A stretch of 34,264 nt of DNA, from positions 1-34,264 of the forward strand of contig JANYEQ010000010.1 of the NCBI GenBank assembly GCA_025363015.1, in the 5' to 3' direction. Positions 8,846-17,235 of the stretch are shown here, piece by piece (position 1 is the stretch's first letter; each line of letters begins with the position of its first letter). The position numbers and the translations under genes were made by a program. The stretch is from Bacteroidota bacterium (GTDB lineage: Bacteria; Bacteroidota; Bacteroidia; B-17B0; Aurantibacillaceae). The notes under the pieces were generated by a model that was not told the DNA's origin, ran no database searches, and saw only the letters and a list, made by a program, of their open reading frames with translations.

Positions 8846-9970
8846 ATGAAAAAAAACTTACTCTATATAATCTTCACTTTTTGCATTTGTTTTTTATCCT
8901 GCAAAAAAAATACTTTGCCGCCAGAAGACGATGCTGTCGCACCCGATTTTTATTTTAAATGCGATGTAAATGGCTTACCTATTAATATACAAGCGGGAGT
9001 TAATAATTATTATATGTACTCTTTACATGAGCAAAATGCCGATAGCATTTATGTTTACCGTGGTGATTTAAAACAAAAAAATTGTGGTGCAAACTGTAGC
9101 TATGGAATATCTGTGCAAATTAACGATTATAAAATATCAGCTCTAAACGCTCCAATGAAACCCGATAGTGGCTTATACACTGGTAATTACCAATTTAACG
9201 ATGGTGTTTTAGCCCCCCTCTATTATTCGGCGTATTTTTCGCCACTAACTACTTCCTCAAACAATACCAATACTTGGCGGTATAGTGATAGCACCAGCCA
9301 AACATCTTTACAAGGCTTTAAAGTGTTCAGAACTAATACTATACAAAATGTAATGTTAGCCGTTAATCAAACTTCTCCAACATGTTCAATCACACACACA
9401 AATACTTTTTATATTGGTAATGCTTTGCAAACAAATATTTCGGCCGTAAGAGATACATCAAATAATTATTCTTTTTTAAGATATACCTTTAGTAGCAACC
9501 CTACTACTAGCATTACGGGTACAACTTACTTTTGGGAGTTTGGCGATGGAGCTACCTCTTCCTTATCAAACCCCACCCATAATTATAGTTCTCAAAATTA
9601 TTATCGCCCTAAATTAACATTAAGCAATGCTACCAATACTTGCGTAACTTATTACCAAGCCCCTTGCTTTAATTATAGCGTGTGTAACGCCAACTACAAC
9701 GCTTATTTTAACAGCCTTGCCAACCCAAAAGCCTTATCAGCTATCACTATAAAAGTAATCGATCCAAGCGGTATAGAATATTCATCAAGTACCTTAAACC
9801 AACCTAGCACCAATAAGTTTGAAATTATTTCGATTGAAAATTATAAATTAAACGAAAAAAATGAGGCGACTAAAAAATTAAAAATAAAATTTAATTGCAC
9901 CTTGCAAAACGGTACAAATACTCTAAACATTACAAATGGTGAGGCTGTGATAGCCGTTTCGTATAAATAA
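8846..9970 (+). CDS. PKD-domain lipoprotein
   Basis: A 374-residue protein with a type II signal peptide; the lipobox is FLSC with the modified Cys at residue 19, followed by KK. The middle region is Ser/Thr/Asn-rich and contains a PKD domain (about residues 215-275) with the signature YFWEFGDGATS. The rest is not assigned. It should be a lipid-anchored envelope protein, probably outer-membrane or surface exposed; PKD folds usually mediate protein or glycan contacts. It lies 51 bp after the anti-sigma-like gene in the same direction, so it may be a third member of the sigma-factor operon or one of its targets. No catalytic motif was seen. Confidence 0.75.
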   Translation: MKKNLLYIIFTFCICFLSCKKNTLPPEDDAVAPDFYFKCDVNGLPINIQAGVNNYYMYSLHEQNADSIYVYRGDLKQKNCGANCSYGISVQINDYKISALNAPMKPDSGLYTGNYQFNDGVLAPLYYSAYFSPLTTSSNNTNTWRYSDSTSQTSLQGFKVFRTNTIQNVMLAVNQTSPTCSITHTNTFYIGNALQTNISAVRDTSNNYSFLRYTFSSNPTTSITGTTYFWEFGDGATSSLSNPTHNYSSQNYYRPKLTLSNATNTCVTYYQAPCFNYSVCNANYNAYFNSLANPKALSAITIKVIDPSGIEYSSSTLNQPSTNKFEIISIENYKLNEKNEATKKLKIKFNCTLQNGTNTLNITNGEAVIAVSYK

Positions 9971-10060
9971 ATTCAACACTAAAATCATTAACATTTAACT
10001 ATCAATAACTATTACCCTTATTAATTAAGTTTAAGTATAAATAGTATACTTTTATTTAAA

Positions 10061-10759
10061 ATGAGCGGACAGTTATTTATTATACCCACCCCCATAGGTA
10101 ATTTGCAGGATATTACCTTAAGAGCAATTAATACACTTAAAACGGTAGATTTAATTTTAGCTGAAGACACGCGCACAACGCTTTTTTTATTAAAACATCT
10201 TCAAATTGAAAAACCTTTAAAATCGTATCACCAACACAACGAACATAAAATTTTAGAAGAATTAATTACACTATTAAACTTAGGCAAAAACATAGCCTTA
10301 GTTTCTGATGCTGGCACACCAGGCATTAGCGACCCTGGCTTTTTATTAATTAGAGAAGTTATAAAAAACAACATCCCTATAATTAGTTTACCTGGCGCAA
10401 CGGCTTTTGTACCCGCTCTTGTAAACAGTGGCTTGCCCTGTAACGAATTTAGTTTTTATGGTTTTTTGCCGCAAAAAAAAGGCAGGCAAACTAAATTAAA
10501 ACAGTTAGCCTTAGAAGAAAAAACATTTATTGTTTACGAATCGCCGTTTAGATTAGTAAAATTATTGCAAGAATTAAAAGACCATTTGGGTGCCGATAGA
10601 TTAGCCACTGTATCGCGTGAAATAACAAAATTATTTGAAGAAACAAAGCGAGGAACCGTAACCGAATTAATAACTTATTTTTCGGCCAAAACCGTTAAAG
10701 GAGAAATTGTAGTATGCGTACAAGGAAACAAAAATATAGAAACTGAAATAGATGAGTAA
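10061..10759 (+). CDS. rsmI: 16S rRNA (cytidine(1402)-2'-O)-methyltransferase RsmI
   Basis: A 232-residue tetrapyrrole-methylase-fold protein carrying the RsmI signatures: IPTPIGNLQDITLRA at the N-terminus, AEDTRTT near residue 36, SDAGTPGISDPG near residue 85 and SLPGATAFVPALVNSGLP further on. RsmI methylates the 2'-oxygen of C1402 in the decoding centre of 16S rRNA using S-adenosylmethionine. Its stop overlaps the corA start by 8 bp, so the two are probably cotranscribed. A second, more divergent protein of the same family is encoded at 20087-20800. The protein is shorter than E. coli RsmI, as is common in Bacteroidota. Confidence 0.93.
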   Translation: MSGQLFIIPTPIGNLQDITLRAINTLKTVDLILAEDTRTTLFLLKHLQIEKPLKSYHQHNEHKILEELITLLNLGKNIALVSDAGTPGISDPGFLLIREVIKNNIPIISLPGATAFVPALVNSGLPCNEFSFYGFLPQKKGRQTKLKQLALEEKTFIVYESPFRLVKLLQELKDHLGADRLATVSREITKLFEETKRGTVTELITYFSAKTVKGEIVVCVQGNKNIETEIDE

Positions 10760-11795
10760 AAATCATAACATAGGCGCACCTCCTGGAGCTTTGTTTTATA
10801 ACGGCGAAGAAACCGATCAAAAAGTAAAAATTACGTTAATAGAATTTAACGAAACTGAATATTTTGAGCAAGATTTTTATGATTTAGAAGATTGTATTAT
10901 GCACGTAAAACCAAATATGGTAAAGTGGATAAACATAGAAGGAGTGCATAATACCAGTTTAATTGAAAAAATTGGCAAACTATACAATATACATCCATTA
11001 ACATTAGAAGATATTGTACATATAGATCAACGTCCAAAATTTGAAGAGTTTGATAATTACATTTTAGCCATAATGCGAATGATTAATTACGATGCCGAAG
11101 TGATATCAGAACAACTATCCATTGTTTTGTTAGAAAACACGGTTATTTCTTTTCAAGAACCACATGGCGGCGATGCCTTTGATATTATTCGTAACAGGCT
11201 TAGGCAGTGCAAAGGAAGGGTAAGAAGATTAGGGGCTGATTATTTATTTTATGCATTAATAGATGCCGTAGTAGATTGTTATTTTACTGCAATTGAAAAA
11301 ATAGGCGATAGAGTAGAAGAAATTGAAGAAGAGATAATGAACGAGCCTAAAAAAGAAAGCTTAAAACAATTGTACCGTTTAAAACGCGAAGTTATTTTTT
11401 TAAGAAAGCAAGTGTGGCCCTTACGCGATTTAATTGCAAATTTAATACGTAGCGAAACGGTTTTAATTACACCAAGTACCGATTTATTTTTAAGAGATAT
11501 ACAAGACCATAGTACTCGAATTATTGATACTGTAGAAACCTACCGAGATTTATTAAGTGGTATTATGGATATTTATTTAAGTACCAATGCCAATAAAATG
11601 AACGAGGTGATGAAAGTATTAACCATTATGAGTAGTATTTTTATACCCGTAACCTTTATTGCAGGTGTGTATGGTATGAATTTTGAATATATGCCCGAAT
11701 TAAAATCGCCAATAGGCTACGCCTGTGTTTGGGCAGTAATGCTTACCGTAATTATAGGTTTAGTAATTTATTTTAAAAGAAAAAAATGGATGTAG
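10752..11795 (+). CDS. corA: CorA-type magnesium/cobalt transporter
   Basis: A 347-residue protein with the CorA plan: a large N-terminal cytoplasmic domain, a long acidic and basic helical stalk (about residues 180-285), and two C-terminal membrane helices. The GMN selectivity motif sits at about 308-310 (VYGMNFEYMP), between the two helices, and the C-terminus is positively charged (FKRKKWM). CorA forms a pentameric inner-membrane channel for Mg2+, and often Co2+. Its start overlaps the rsmI stop, suggesting translational coupling. It converges with the phosphatase gene at 11799, with only 3 bp between the stops. Confidence 0.95.
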   Translation: MSKNHNIGAPPGALFYNGEETDQKVKITLIEFNETEYFEQDFYDLEDCIMHVKPNMVKWINIEGVHNTSLIEKIGKLYNIHPLTLEDIVHIDQRPKFEEFDNYILAIMRMINYDAEVISEQLSIVLLENTVISFQEPHGGDAFDIIRNRLRQCKGRVRRLGADYLFYALIDAVVDCYFTAIEKIGDRVEEIEEEIMNEPKKESLKQLYRLKREVIFLRKQVWPLRDLIANLIRSETVLITPSTDLFLRDIQDHSTRIIDTVETYRDLLSGIMDIYLSTNANKMNEVMKVLTIMSSIFIPVTFIAGVYGMNFEYMPELKSPIGYACVWAVMLTVIIGLVIYFKRKKWM

Positions 11796-11798
11796 GGT

Positions 11799-13874
11799 TT
11801 ATATTTTAATTCCAATTACGCAAATATCGTCAACCTGCTCCAAATCACCTTTCCACTCCATAAATTTTTGATTTAAAATTTTACATTGCTCATTTAAAGG
11901 CATTGTACAATTATTTAGTAATAGTTCGGTAAACTGTTTGTATTTAAATTTTTTACCTTTTGGGCCACCAAACTGGTCGGCAAAGCCATCAGTAAACAAA
12001 TAAATTACATCGCCAGGTTTTACATCTAATTTTATACTCGTAAAATTTTGAATATTATCTTCAATAAATGCGCCTACCGGAAATTTATTTGATTTTATTT
12101 CCAGCAACACACCATTACTAATAATATAAATAGGGTTATTAGCCCCTGCATAATAAACTTCTTTTGTTTTTTTATTCATCGCTAAAAGCGAAATGTCCAT
12201 TCCATCTTTTATAGATGATTCGTTAAAACTTTGATGAAGCGAATGGGTAAGGTAATAATTTACAGAATCTAAAATTTCGCCAGGACTTGTTAGATTTTTT
12301 TCGAGGGTTGATTTGTTTAATAAATTATAATTAACAATACTCATTAATGCCCCTGGTACCCCATGGCCTGTACAATCTGCCGCCGCAACAAAAATATAAT
12401 CATCGGTTTGTTCTAACCAATAAAAATCACCACTTAAAATATCTTTTGGGTTATATAATACAAACGAATTAGGTAAAATATCAAACCACATTTTATTAGG
12501 TGGTAAAATGGCTTCTTGTATGCGTTTGGCATAGCGTATACTATCACCTATATCTTTATTTTTTTCTTCTACAATGTGTTTTTGTTCTTCAATAATTATA
12601 TTTTTTTCTTCTAATAAGGTATTGGCTTTTCGCTGTTTTGTTAAACCTCTAAAAATAAAAAATAAACCTCCTAATAATAATACACAACCACCTAGTGCAG
12701 CATAAATAATAAGTTGTTTGTTATTAGCTTCTAATTCTTTTTTATCTAATTCTAATTTTGTTTTAGTGGTTTCGTATTTAGTTTGCATATCATTTAATGA
12801 CTTTATAGATTCGTGGCTATAAATACTATCTTTAATGGTAATACAACTATCTTGGTATTTAAAGGCTTTATCGTAATTTTTTAAGCTAAAATTTACTTCT
12901 CCCAAATTATAAAATAAACTTTCTTTTATCGTTAAATCATTTTCATCAACATACTTTAAAGCTTGAGCATAGTTTACTTCAGCATCTTTAAAATTATTTT
13001 GATTATAAGCCACATTACCTATATTTATATAACAATTTGCTGTACTATTACTTCTTTTAAATTTTAAATATAATTGCAAAGCCTGTTTGTAATAATTTTG
13101 AGCTTCAGTTAATTGATTTTTTGCTGAAAAAATAGTACCAATGTTTGACAAAATTTTAGCTAGTTCTAAATCATATTTTTGTTGTTTATATATTTTTAAA
13201 GCACGATTGTAGTATTCAATAGCAATATCATTATTGTTTTGATTAGAGAAGATGTTACCCAATGAGGAGTATGCGCTGGCAATCTGCTTTTTTAAATCAT
13301 TTTTAGTAGCAATCTCTAATGATTTTTTAAAAAATTCAATTGCTTTAGTAATATTTTTTAACCTATAATTTACTATCCCTATTTGAATGTACGTTAATGA
13401 AACAAAATAGTCATCCCCTAGTTCTTCAAACATTTTTAAAACAGTAAAAAACAAGTCGGTTGACGTTTTATAATCGTTATTTAAAATATAATATCTAGCT
13501 AATCCATAATTTGCTCTGGCCAAATAGGATTTATTAGCTGTTTTAAGTCCATTTAATTTTAGTTCAGAAAAAATTGTGTACGCTTTATTTAAATTATTAA
13601 AATTTAAACAATAAATAGCATAATAATATTGGGCATTTAAATAGTTTAAAGTATCTGAGGAGTTTACACTCAAAAATAATTTTTCAGAAATTTTTTTACC
13701 TTCTTCTTCATCTACAAAGTATAATTCTTCTGCTAATAATAACTCTATTTTAGTTCTACAAGCATCTGTTTTACAAGCGTTTAATTTACTATACAATGTA
13801 TCTACTAAAGCTTGGGGAGTAAGCTTAAGAGATATAAATAAGGCAAAAAATAAAATCGTAATTTTTAATTTCAC
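11799..13874 (-). CDS. Membrane-bound TPR / SpoIIE-type PP2C phosphatase
   Basis: Starting at GTG 13874 this encodes 691 residues beginning MKLKITILFFALF, a signal peptide. The frame is open to an ATG at 13928, but that extension would read through the hairpin at 13883-13907, so the GTG start is preferred. A periplasmic TPR region (about residues 30-370) is followed by a membrane helix (about 387-409), a cytosolic coiled coil (EEKNIIIEEQKHIVEEKNKD) and a C-terminal SpoIIE/RsbU-like PP2C domain (about 469-691). Motifs GDFYW, AADCTGHGVPGA, LFTDGFADQFGG and QVDDICVIG are intact. The catalytic half is closely similar to that of the 1741-residue protein. Probable role: relaying a periplasmic TPR signal to cytosolic Ser/Thr dephosphorylation. 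Substrate unknown. Confidence 0.9.
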   Translation of the reverse strand: MKLKITILFFALFISLKLTPQALVDTLYSKLNACKTDACRTKIELLLAEELYFVDEEEGKKISEKLFLSVNSSDTLNYLNAQYYYAIYCLNFNNLNKAYTIFSELKLNGLKTANKSYLARANYGLARYYILNNDYKTSTDLFFTVLKMFEELGDDYFVSLTYIQIGIVNYRLKNITKAIEFFKKSLEIATKNDLKKQIASAYSSLGNIFSNQNNNDIAIEYYNRALKIYKQQKYDLELAKILSNIGTIFSAKNQLTEAQNYYKQALQLYLKFKRSNSTANCYINIGNVAYNQNNFKDAEVNYAQALKYVDENDLTIKESLFYNLGEVNFSLKNYDKAFKYQDSCITIKDSIYSHESIKSLNDMQTKYETTKTKLELDKKELEANNKQLIIYAALGGCVLLLGGLFFIFRGLTKQRKANTLLEEKNIIIEEQKHIVEEKNKDIGDSIRYAKRIQEAILPPNKMWFDILPNSFVLYNPKDILSGDFYWLEQTDDYIFVAAADCTGHGVPGALMSIVNYNLLNKSTLEKNLTSPGEILDSVNYYLTHSLHQSFNESSIKDGMDISLLAMNKKTKEVYYAGANNPIYIISNGVLLEIKSNKFPVGAFIEDNIQNFTSIKLDVKPGDVIYLFTDGFADQFGGPKGKKFKYKQFTELLLNNCTMPLNEQCKILNQKFMEWKGDLEQVDDICVIGIKI

Positions 13875-13882
13875 AAAATAAG

Positions 13883-13907
13883 GGGTCGGTTTTTTAATAC
13901 CCGACCC
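13883..13907 (-). terminator. Hairpin terminator after the two-repeat protein gene
   Basis: Arms GGGTCGG (13883-13889) and CCGACCC (13901-13907) pair perfectly around an 11-nt loop. On the minus strand the stem is followed by CTTATTTTGTG, a moderate U-tract. It lies 23 bp beyond the stop of the minus-strand gene at 13930-14328 and just upstream of the preferred GTG start of the phosphatase gene. Such a GC stem stands out in this AT-rich region. Confidence 0.6.
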
Positions 13908-13929
13908 TAATTTAATATAGTTACACAAA

Positions 13930-14328
13930 TTATTTAACTAATTTTAATGAAGTGGCAAGCGGTTTTCCATTATAATTAACTAGCAAGTATTTAACAATAC
14001 TTCCACTAATTATACCTATTTCCTTTAAATAAACTTGATCAAAATCTACAGTATTACCTAATCTATCTGTTAAAGTACCTGTTCCAAGATCATAATTAAC
14101 ACTAGTAATTGTACCTTTTTCAACGGGATCTAATGCTACGCCATAATTTGTAGTACCAACCATAACGGTATCAAACTGAACGATGGTATTTACTTGAATT
14201 CCTAATTCAGTACAACACGATTGTGTAAAAGGATAGTCAATTTTTGTAGCCGTATCTGTTACAGTTCCACTCGAACGCATTGTTCCTGGTTCAGTTTTAA
14301 CATCTTTTACTTTACCTCTAATTGCCAT
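13930..14328 (-). CDS. Small cytosolic protein with two tandem OB/cold-shock-like repeats
   Basis: A 132-residue protein not matched to a named family. Two halves align: residues about 3-69 and 71-131 share the pattern [RK]G-x-[VI]-x-x-V, then GT[VL]TD...D(Y/F), then ELGI or KEIGI, N/G-x-IV-x-(F/Y). Short beta strands with Gly-rich turns suggest a small barrel such as a cold-shock/OB or SH3-like fold, but no RNP motif of true cold-shock proteins is present. There is no signal peptide. The first repeat has a Cys-Cys pair (QSCCTEL) absent from the second. A terminator separates it from the phosphatase gene downstream. Function unknown. Confidence 0.6.
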   Translation of the reverse strand: MAIRGKVKDVKTEPGTMRSSGTVTDTATKIDYPFTQSCCTELGIQVNTIVQFDTVMVGTTNYGVALDPVEKGTITSVNYDLGTGTLTDRLGNTVDFDQVYLKEIGIISGSIVKYLLVNYNGKPLATSLKLVK

Positions 14329-14480
14329 ATTTTTTGTTTTAATGGGTTAATAATGTTACTAATTTAAAAAGTAATTTTATAAAAACAAGTGTTAAGAGGT
14401 TATTTATTTTTAAATTTATAAAAAACATCTTTTTTCACACTATTTTGCATAAATAAACGTTATAAGGCATAACATTTATT

Positions 14481-14488
14481 TATCTTTG
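14481..14488 (+). promoter_or_regulatory. Candidate -7 promoter element near the plug-protein start
   Basis: TATCTTTG matches the Bacteroidota -7 consensus TAnnTTTG and ends 6 nt before the ATG at 14495. No TTTG lies at the expected 19-nt upstream spacing. If used, transcription would begin almost at the start codon, giving a leaderless or nearly leaderless message. The match could also be chance in AT-rich DNA. Confidence 0.3.
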
Positions 14489-14494
14489 ATTATT

Positions 14495-15811
14495 ATGCTT
14501 ATAAAACTTGCTTTTAGTTTTTTTATTAGTTTATTAATTCCTCTCTCTATTTTTTCGCAAAAAAGTAGTACAACTGATGAGGATTACGTAAACGATAATG
14601 TTTTAAAATACGATGATTACGTTTACAAACCCACCATTAAAACCGTGCAATGTTACGAAGCTACTTGGGAGTACGCCGCACCAATTATAGATTTAAATAC
14701 GACCGAACAAATTCAATTAAATTTTGATGATTTAGATGGCGATAAAAAACAATACTCCTTAACCTTTGTACATTGCAATGCCGATTGGACTCCCAGCGAT
14801 TTAATGATTAGCGAGTACCTTACGGGTTTTTTTGATTTAAATATTATAAATTTTAATTATTCGGTAAATACCTTTCAAAAGTACACCCATTACAGTATTA
14901 ACTTTCCGCAAGAAAACATAAAATTTACTAAAAGTGGTAACTATGTAATGTATGTTTACCTTAATGGCGATAAAAAAGATATAGTACTTAGCCGCCGATT
15001 TTTAGTGTACGATAATAAAGTTACCGTTGCTACTACCTTTAGGCAACCCATTGGGGGCGAAGACCAATACGATAAACAGCATTTAGATTTTTCTATTTAC
15101 AACTCAAGTTACGATATTACCAACCCCTATGCCGATTTAAAAGTGGTAATAACTCAAAATAACCGTTGGGATAATGCCGTTACCAACATTAAACCCACCT
15201 TTATGGGTAATAATACACTTACCTATTCGTTAGATGATGCTAGTACCTTTAATGGCGGCAACGAGTTTAGGTATTTTGATATTAGAAGTTTACGCTTTTT
15301 AACCGAGCGAGTAAAAGAAAATTATAGAGATGATGATTTAAAAAATCACAGCGTTTTGTACCCCGAAGAATTACGTACCACAAAACCTTATACTTTTTAT
15401 AACGATATTAATGGCAGTTATTTAATTAAAAATACTAATGCCATTGGTAATGTGGATGTAGAGGCGGATTATGTTTATGTGGAGTTTTTTTTACCTTATG
15501 TAAACCCCGAACCTACTGGTAATTTTTACATTTTAGGAAAACTAACCGATTGGCGAATGAATAAATTAAGCAAACTTAGTTATAACCCAAAACGCTTTGG
15601 TTACGAAGCAAAACTATATTTAAAACAGGGTTACTATAATTACATTTATGTTTTAAGCAACGATAATAATAAAAGTGGCGACGAAACAATTACTGAAGGC
15701 AACCATTGGGATACTGAAAATAATTATAACATTTTTGTATATCATCGTAAAATTGGCACTTATTACGACCAACTCATTGGCTATCGTAAACTAAATTCGT
15801 TAAAACGCTAA
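14495..15811 (+). CDS. Type IX secretion system plug-domain protein (DUF5103 family)
   Basis: Starting at ATG 14495 the product is 438 residues, with an N-terminal signal peptide (LIKLAFSFFISLLIPLSIFS, then QK). An in-frame TTG at 14486 is less likely. The body fits the DUF5103 family, known from the SprA translocon structure as the Plug protein that blocks the outer-membrane channel in its resting state: an early TVQCYEATWEYAAPIIDL segment, SLTFVHCNADWTPSDL, a first domain ending in SRRFLVYDN, and a C-terminal carbohydrate-binding-like beta domain (NFYILGKLTDWRMNK). It would act in the periplasm at the outer membrane. The gldKLMN cluster is 15 kb away in this window. sprA itself is not here. 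Confidence 0.8.
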   Translation: MLIKLAFSFFISLLIPLSIFSQKSSTTDEDYVNDNVLKYDDYVYKPTIKTVQCYEATWEYAAPIIDLNTTEQIQLNFDDLDGDKKQYSLTFVHCNADWTPSDLMISEYLTGFFDLNIINFNYSVNTFQKYTHYSINFPQENIKFTKSGNYVMYVYLNGDKKDIVLSRRFLVYDNKVTVATTFRQPIGGEDQYDKQHLDFSIYNSSYDITNPYADLKVVITQNNRWDNAVTNIKPTFMGNNTLTYSLDDASTFNGGNEFRYFDIRSLRFLTERVKENYRDDDLKNHSVLYPEELRTTKPYTFYNDINGSYLIKNTNAIGNVDVEADYVYVEFFLPYVNPEPTGNFYILGKLTDWRMNKLSKLSYNPKRFGYEAKLYLKQGYYNYIYVLSNDNNKSGDETITEGNHWDTENNYNIFVYHRKIGTYYDQLIGYRKLNSLKR

Positions 15812-15894
15812 TAGTTATTGTTGATACTTAATTTTTAATTTTTTATGATTTCACTCAAAAACACTATTTATAAAATTTGTATTTTTAAACTCTT

Positions 15895-17235
15895 ATGATT
15901 AAACTAAAATTATTACTTTTTGCAATTTTGTTTTCGCTAACAACCTTTGCCCAACAGCAAGTTATTGATAAAGTAGTGGGAGTAATTGGTAAATACCCTA
16001 TTTTATTAAGCGATATACAAAACACCATGTTAGAGCAAGAAAAACGCGAACAACCTTTAAATAAATGCAAAGCGTTTGAATTATTGGTGTTTCAAAAACT
16101 ATTATTAGCCCAAGCCGATAGAGATAGCGTAGTTGTTAACGATAACGAAGTAGAGCAAGAATTAGGGCGTCGTATGAATTATTACATACAACAATTTGGT
16201 AGCGAAGAAAAATTAGAAGCCTTTTACGGAAAACGCACCAACGTTATTAAAGATGATTTACGCCCAGATATTAAAGAACAATTAATTGCACAAAAAATGC
16301 AAGGCAAAATTAGTGGCGATTCTAAATTAACCCCTGCCGAAGTACGCATATTTTTTAAATCTATCCCTCAAGATAGTTTACCACTAATAAATTCAGAAGT
16401 TGAACTACAACAAATTGTAAAAAAGCCAAGTTTTAGTCCCGAAGAAAAATTAGAAGCCAAACAAAAATTAGAAGAATACCGCCAACAAGTACTTAGTGGT
16501 AAAAAAGAAATGAAAATACTAGCACGTTTGTATAGCGAAGACCCGGGCTCGGCTAAAGATGGTGGTTTTTTAACCTTTGGTAGAGGGCAAATGGTACCTG
16601 AATTTGAAGCCATTGCCTTTAAATTAAAAGAGGGCGAGGTTTCTACTGTTTTTGAAACCGCTTATGGTTACCATTTTATACAATTGGTAAAACGTAAAGG
16701 CGAGTTGTTAGATGCGCGCCATATTTTAGTAATTCCTAAAATGACGAATAGCGATTTTTATGCCTGTAAACAAAAATTAGACTCGATACAAAACGATATT
16801 AAAGAAGGTAAATATACCTTTGAAGAAGCTGCAAAACGCTATAGCGATGATAAAGACACCAAACAAAATGGTGGTTTAATGGTAAACCCACAAACGGCCA
16901 GTACCAAATTTGATAATGAAACGCTTAGTGAAATGGACCAAAATTTAATTGTAACACTTAACAGTATGCAAATTGGCGAAATAAGTAAACCCATGCAATT
17001 TGTAAGTCAAGCAGATGGTAAGCCCGGTTTTAGATTATTAAAACTAAAAAACAGAATAGATCCTCATAAAACAAATATTAAAGACGATTACCAAAAGTTA
17101 GCCATAATGGCAACTGCCGATCATAATAAAAAAATGATAAAAGATTGGATTAAAAAACGTTCAAAAATTACTTACATAAAATTAGACCCCGAGTTTAATT
17201 GCAAATTTGATAACGAATGGTTTATTTCTAATTAG
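15895..17235 (+). CDS. SurA-like periplasmic peptidyl-prolyl isomerase/chaperone
   Basis: A 446-residue protein with a signal peptide (cleavage near LTTFA-QQQ), a SurA-type N-terminal region (VVGVIGKYPILLSDIQ) and two parvulin PPIase domains. The first is at about residues 170-270 (LARLYSEDPGSAKDGGFLTF, YGYHFIQLVKRKG). The second is at about 275-380, beginning DARHILVIPK and containing AAKRYSDDKDTKQNGG. The role is folding of outer-membrane proteins in the periplasm, by analogy with SurA. Upstream lies a 17-bp sequence shared exactly with the comF-like gene. Its TAG stop overlaps the stop of the convergent helicase gene by 4 bp. The second parvulin domain is less regular and may be non-catalytic. 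Confidence 0.88.
   Translation: MIKLKLLLFAILFSLTTFAQQQVIDKVVGVIGKYPILLSDIQNTMLEQEKREQPLNKCKAFELLVFQKLLLAQADRDSVVVNDNEVEQELGRRMNYYIQQFGSEEKLEAFYGKRTNVIKDDLRPDIKEQLIAQKMQGKISGDSKLTPAEVRIFFKSIPQDSLPLINSEVELQQIVKKPSFSPEEKLEAKQKLEEYRQQVLSGKKEMKILARLYSEDPGSAKDGGFLTFGRGQMVPEFEAIAFKLKEGEVSTVFETAYGYHFIQLVKRKGELLDARHILVIPKMTNSDFYACKQKLDSIQNDIKEGKYTFEEAAKRYSDDKDTKQNGGLMVNPQTASTKFDNETLSEMDQNLIVTLNSMQIGEISKPMQFVSQADGKPGFRLLKLKNRIDPHKTNIKDDYQKLAIMATADHNKKMIKDWIKKRSKITYIKLDPEFNCKFDNEWFISN

Noticed and set aside
8846-9970. T9SS cargo status of the PKD lipoprotein
   Set aside because: It has a lipobox signal and no recognisable C-terminal sorting domain; a PKD domain alone is not enough.
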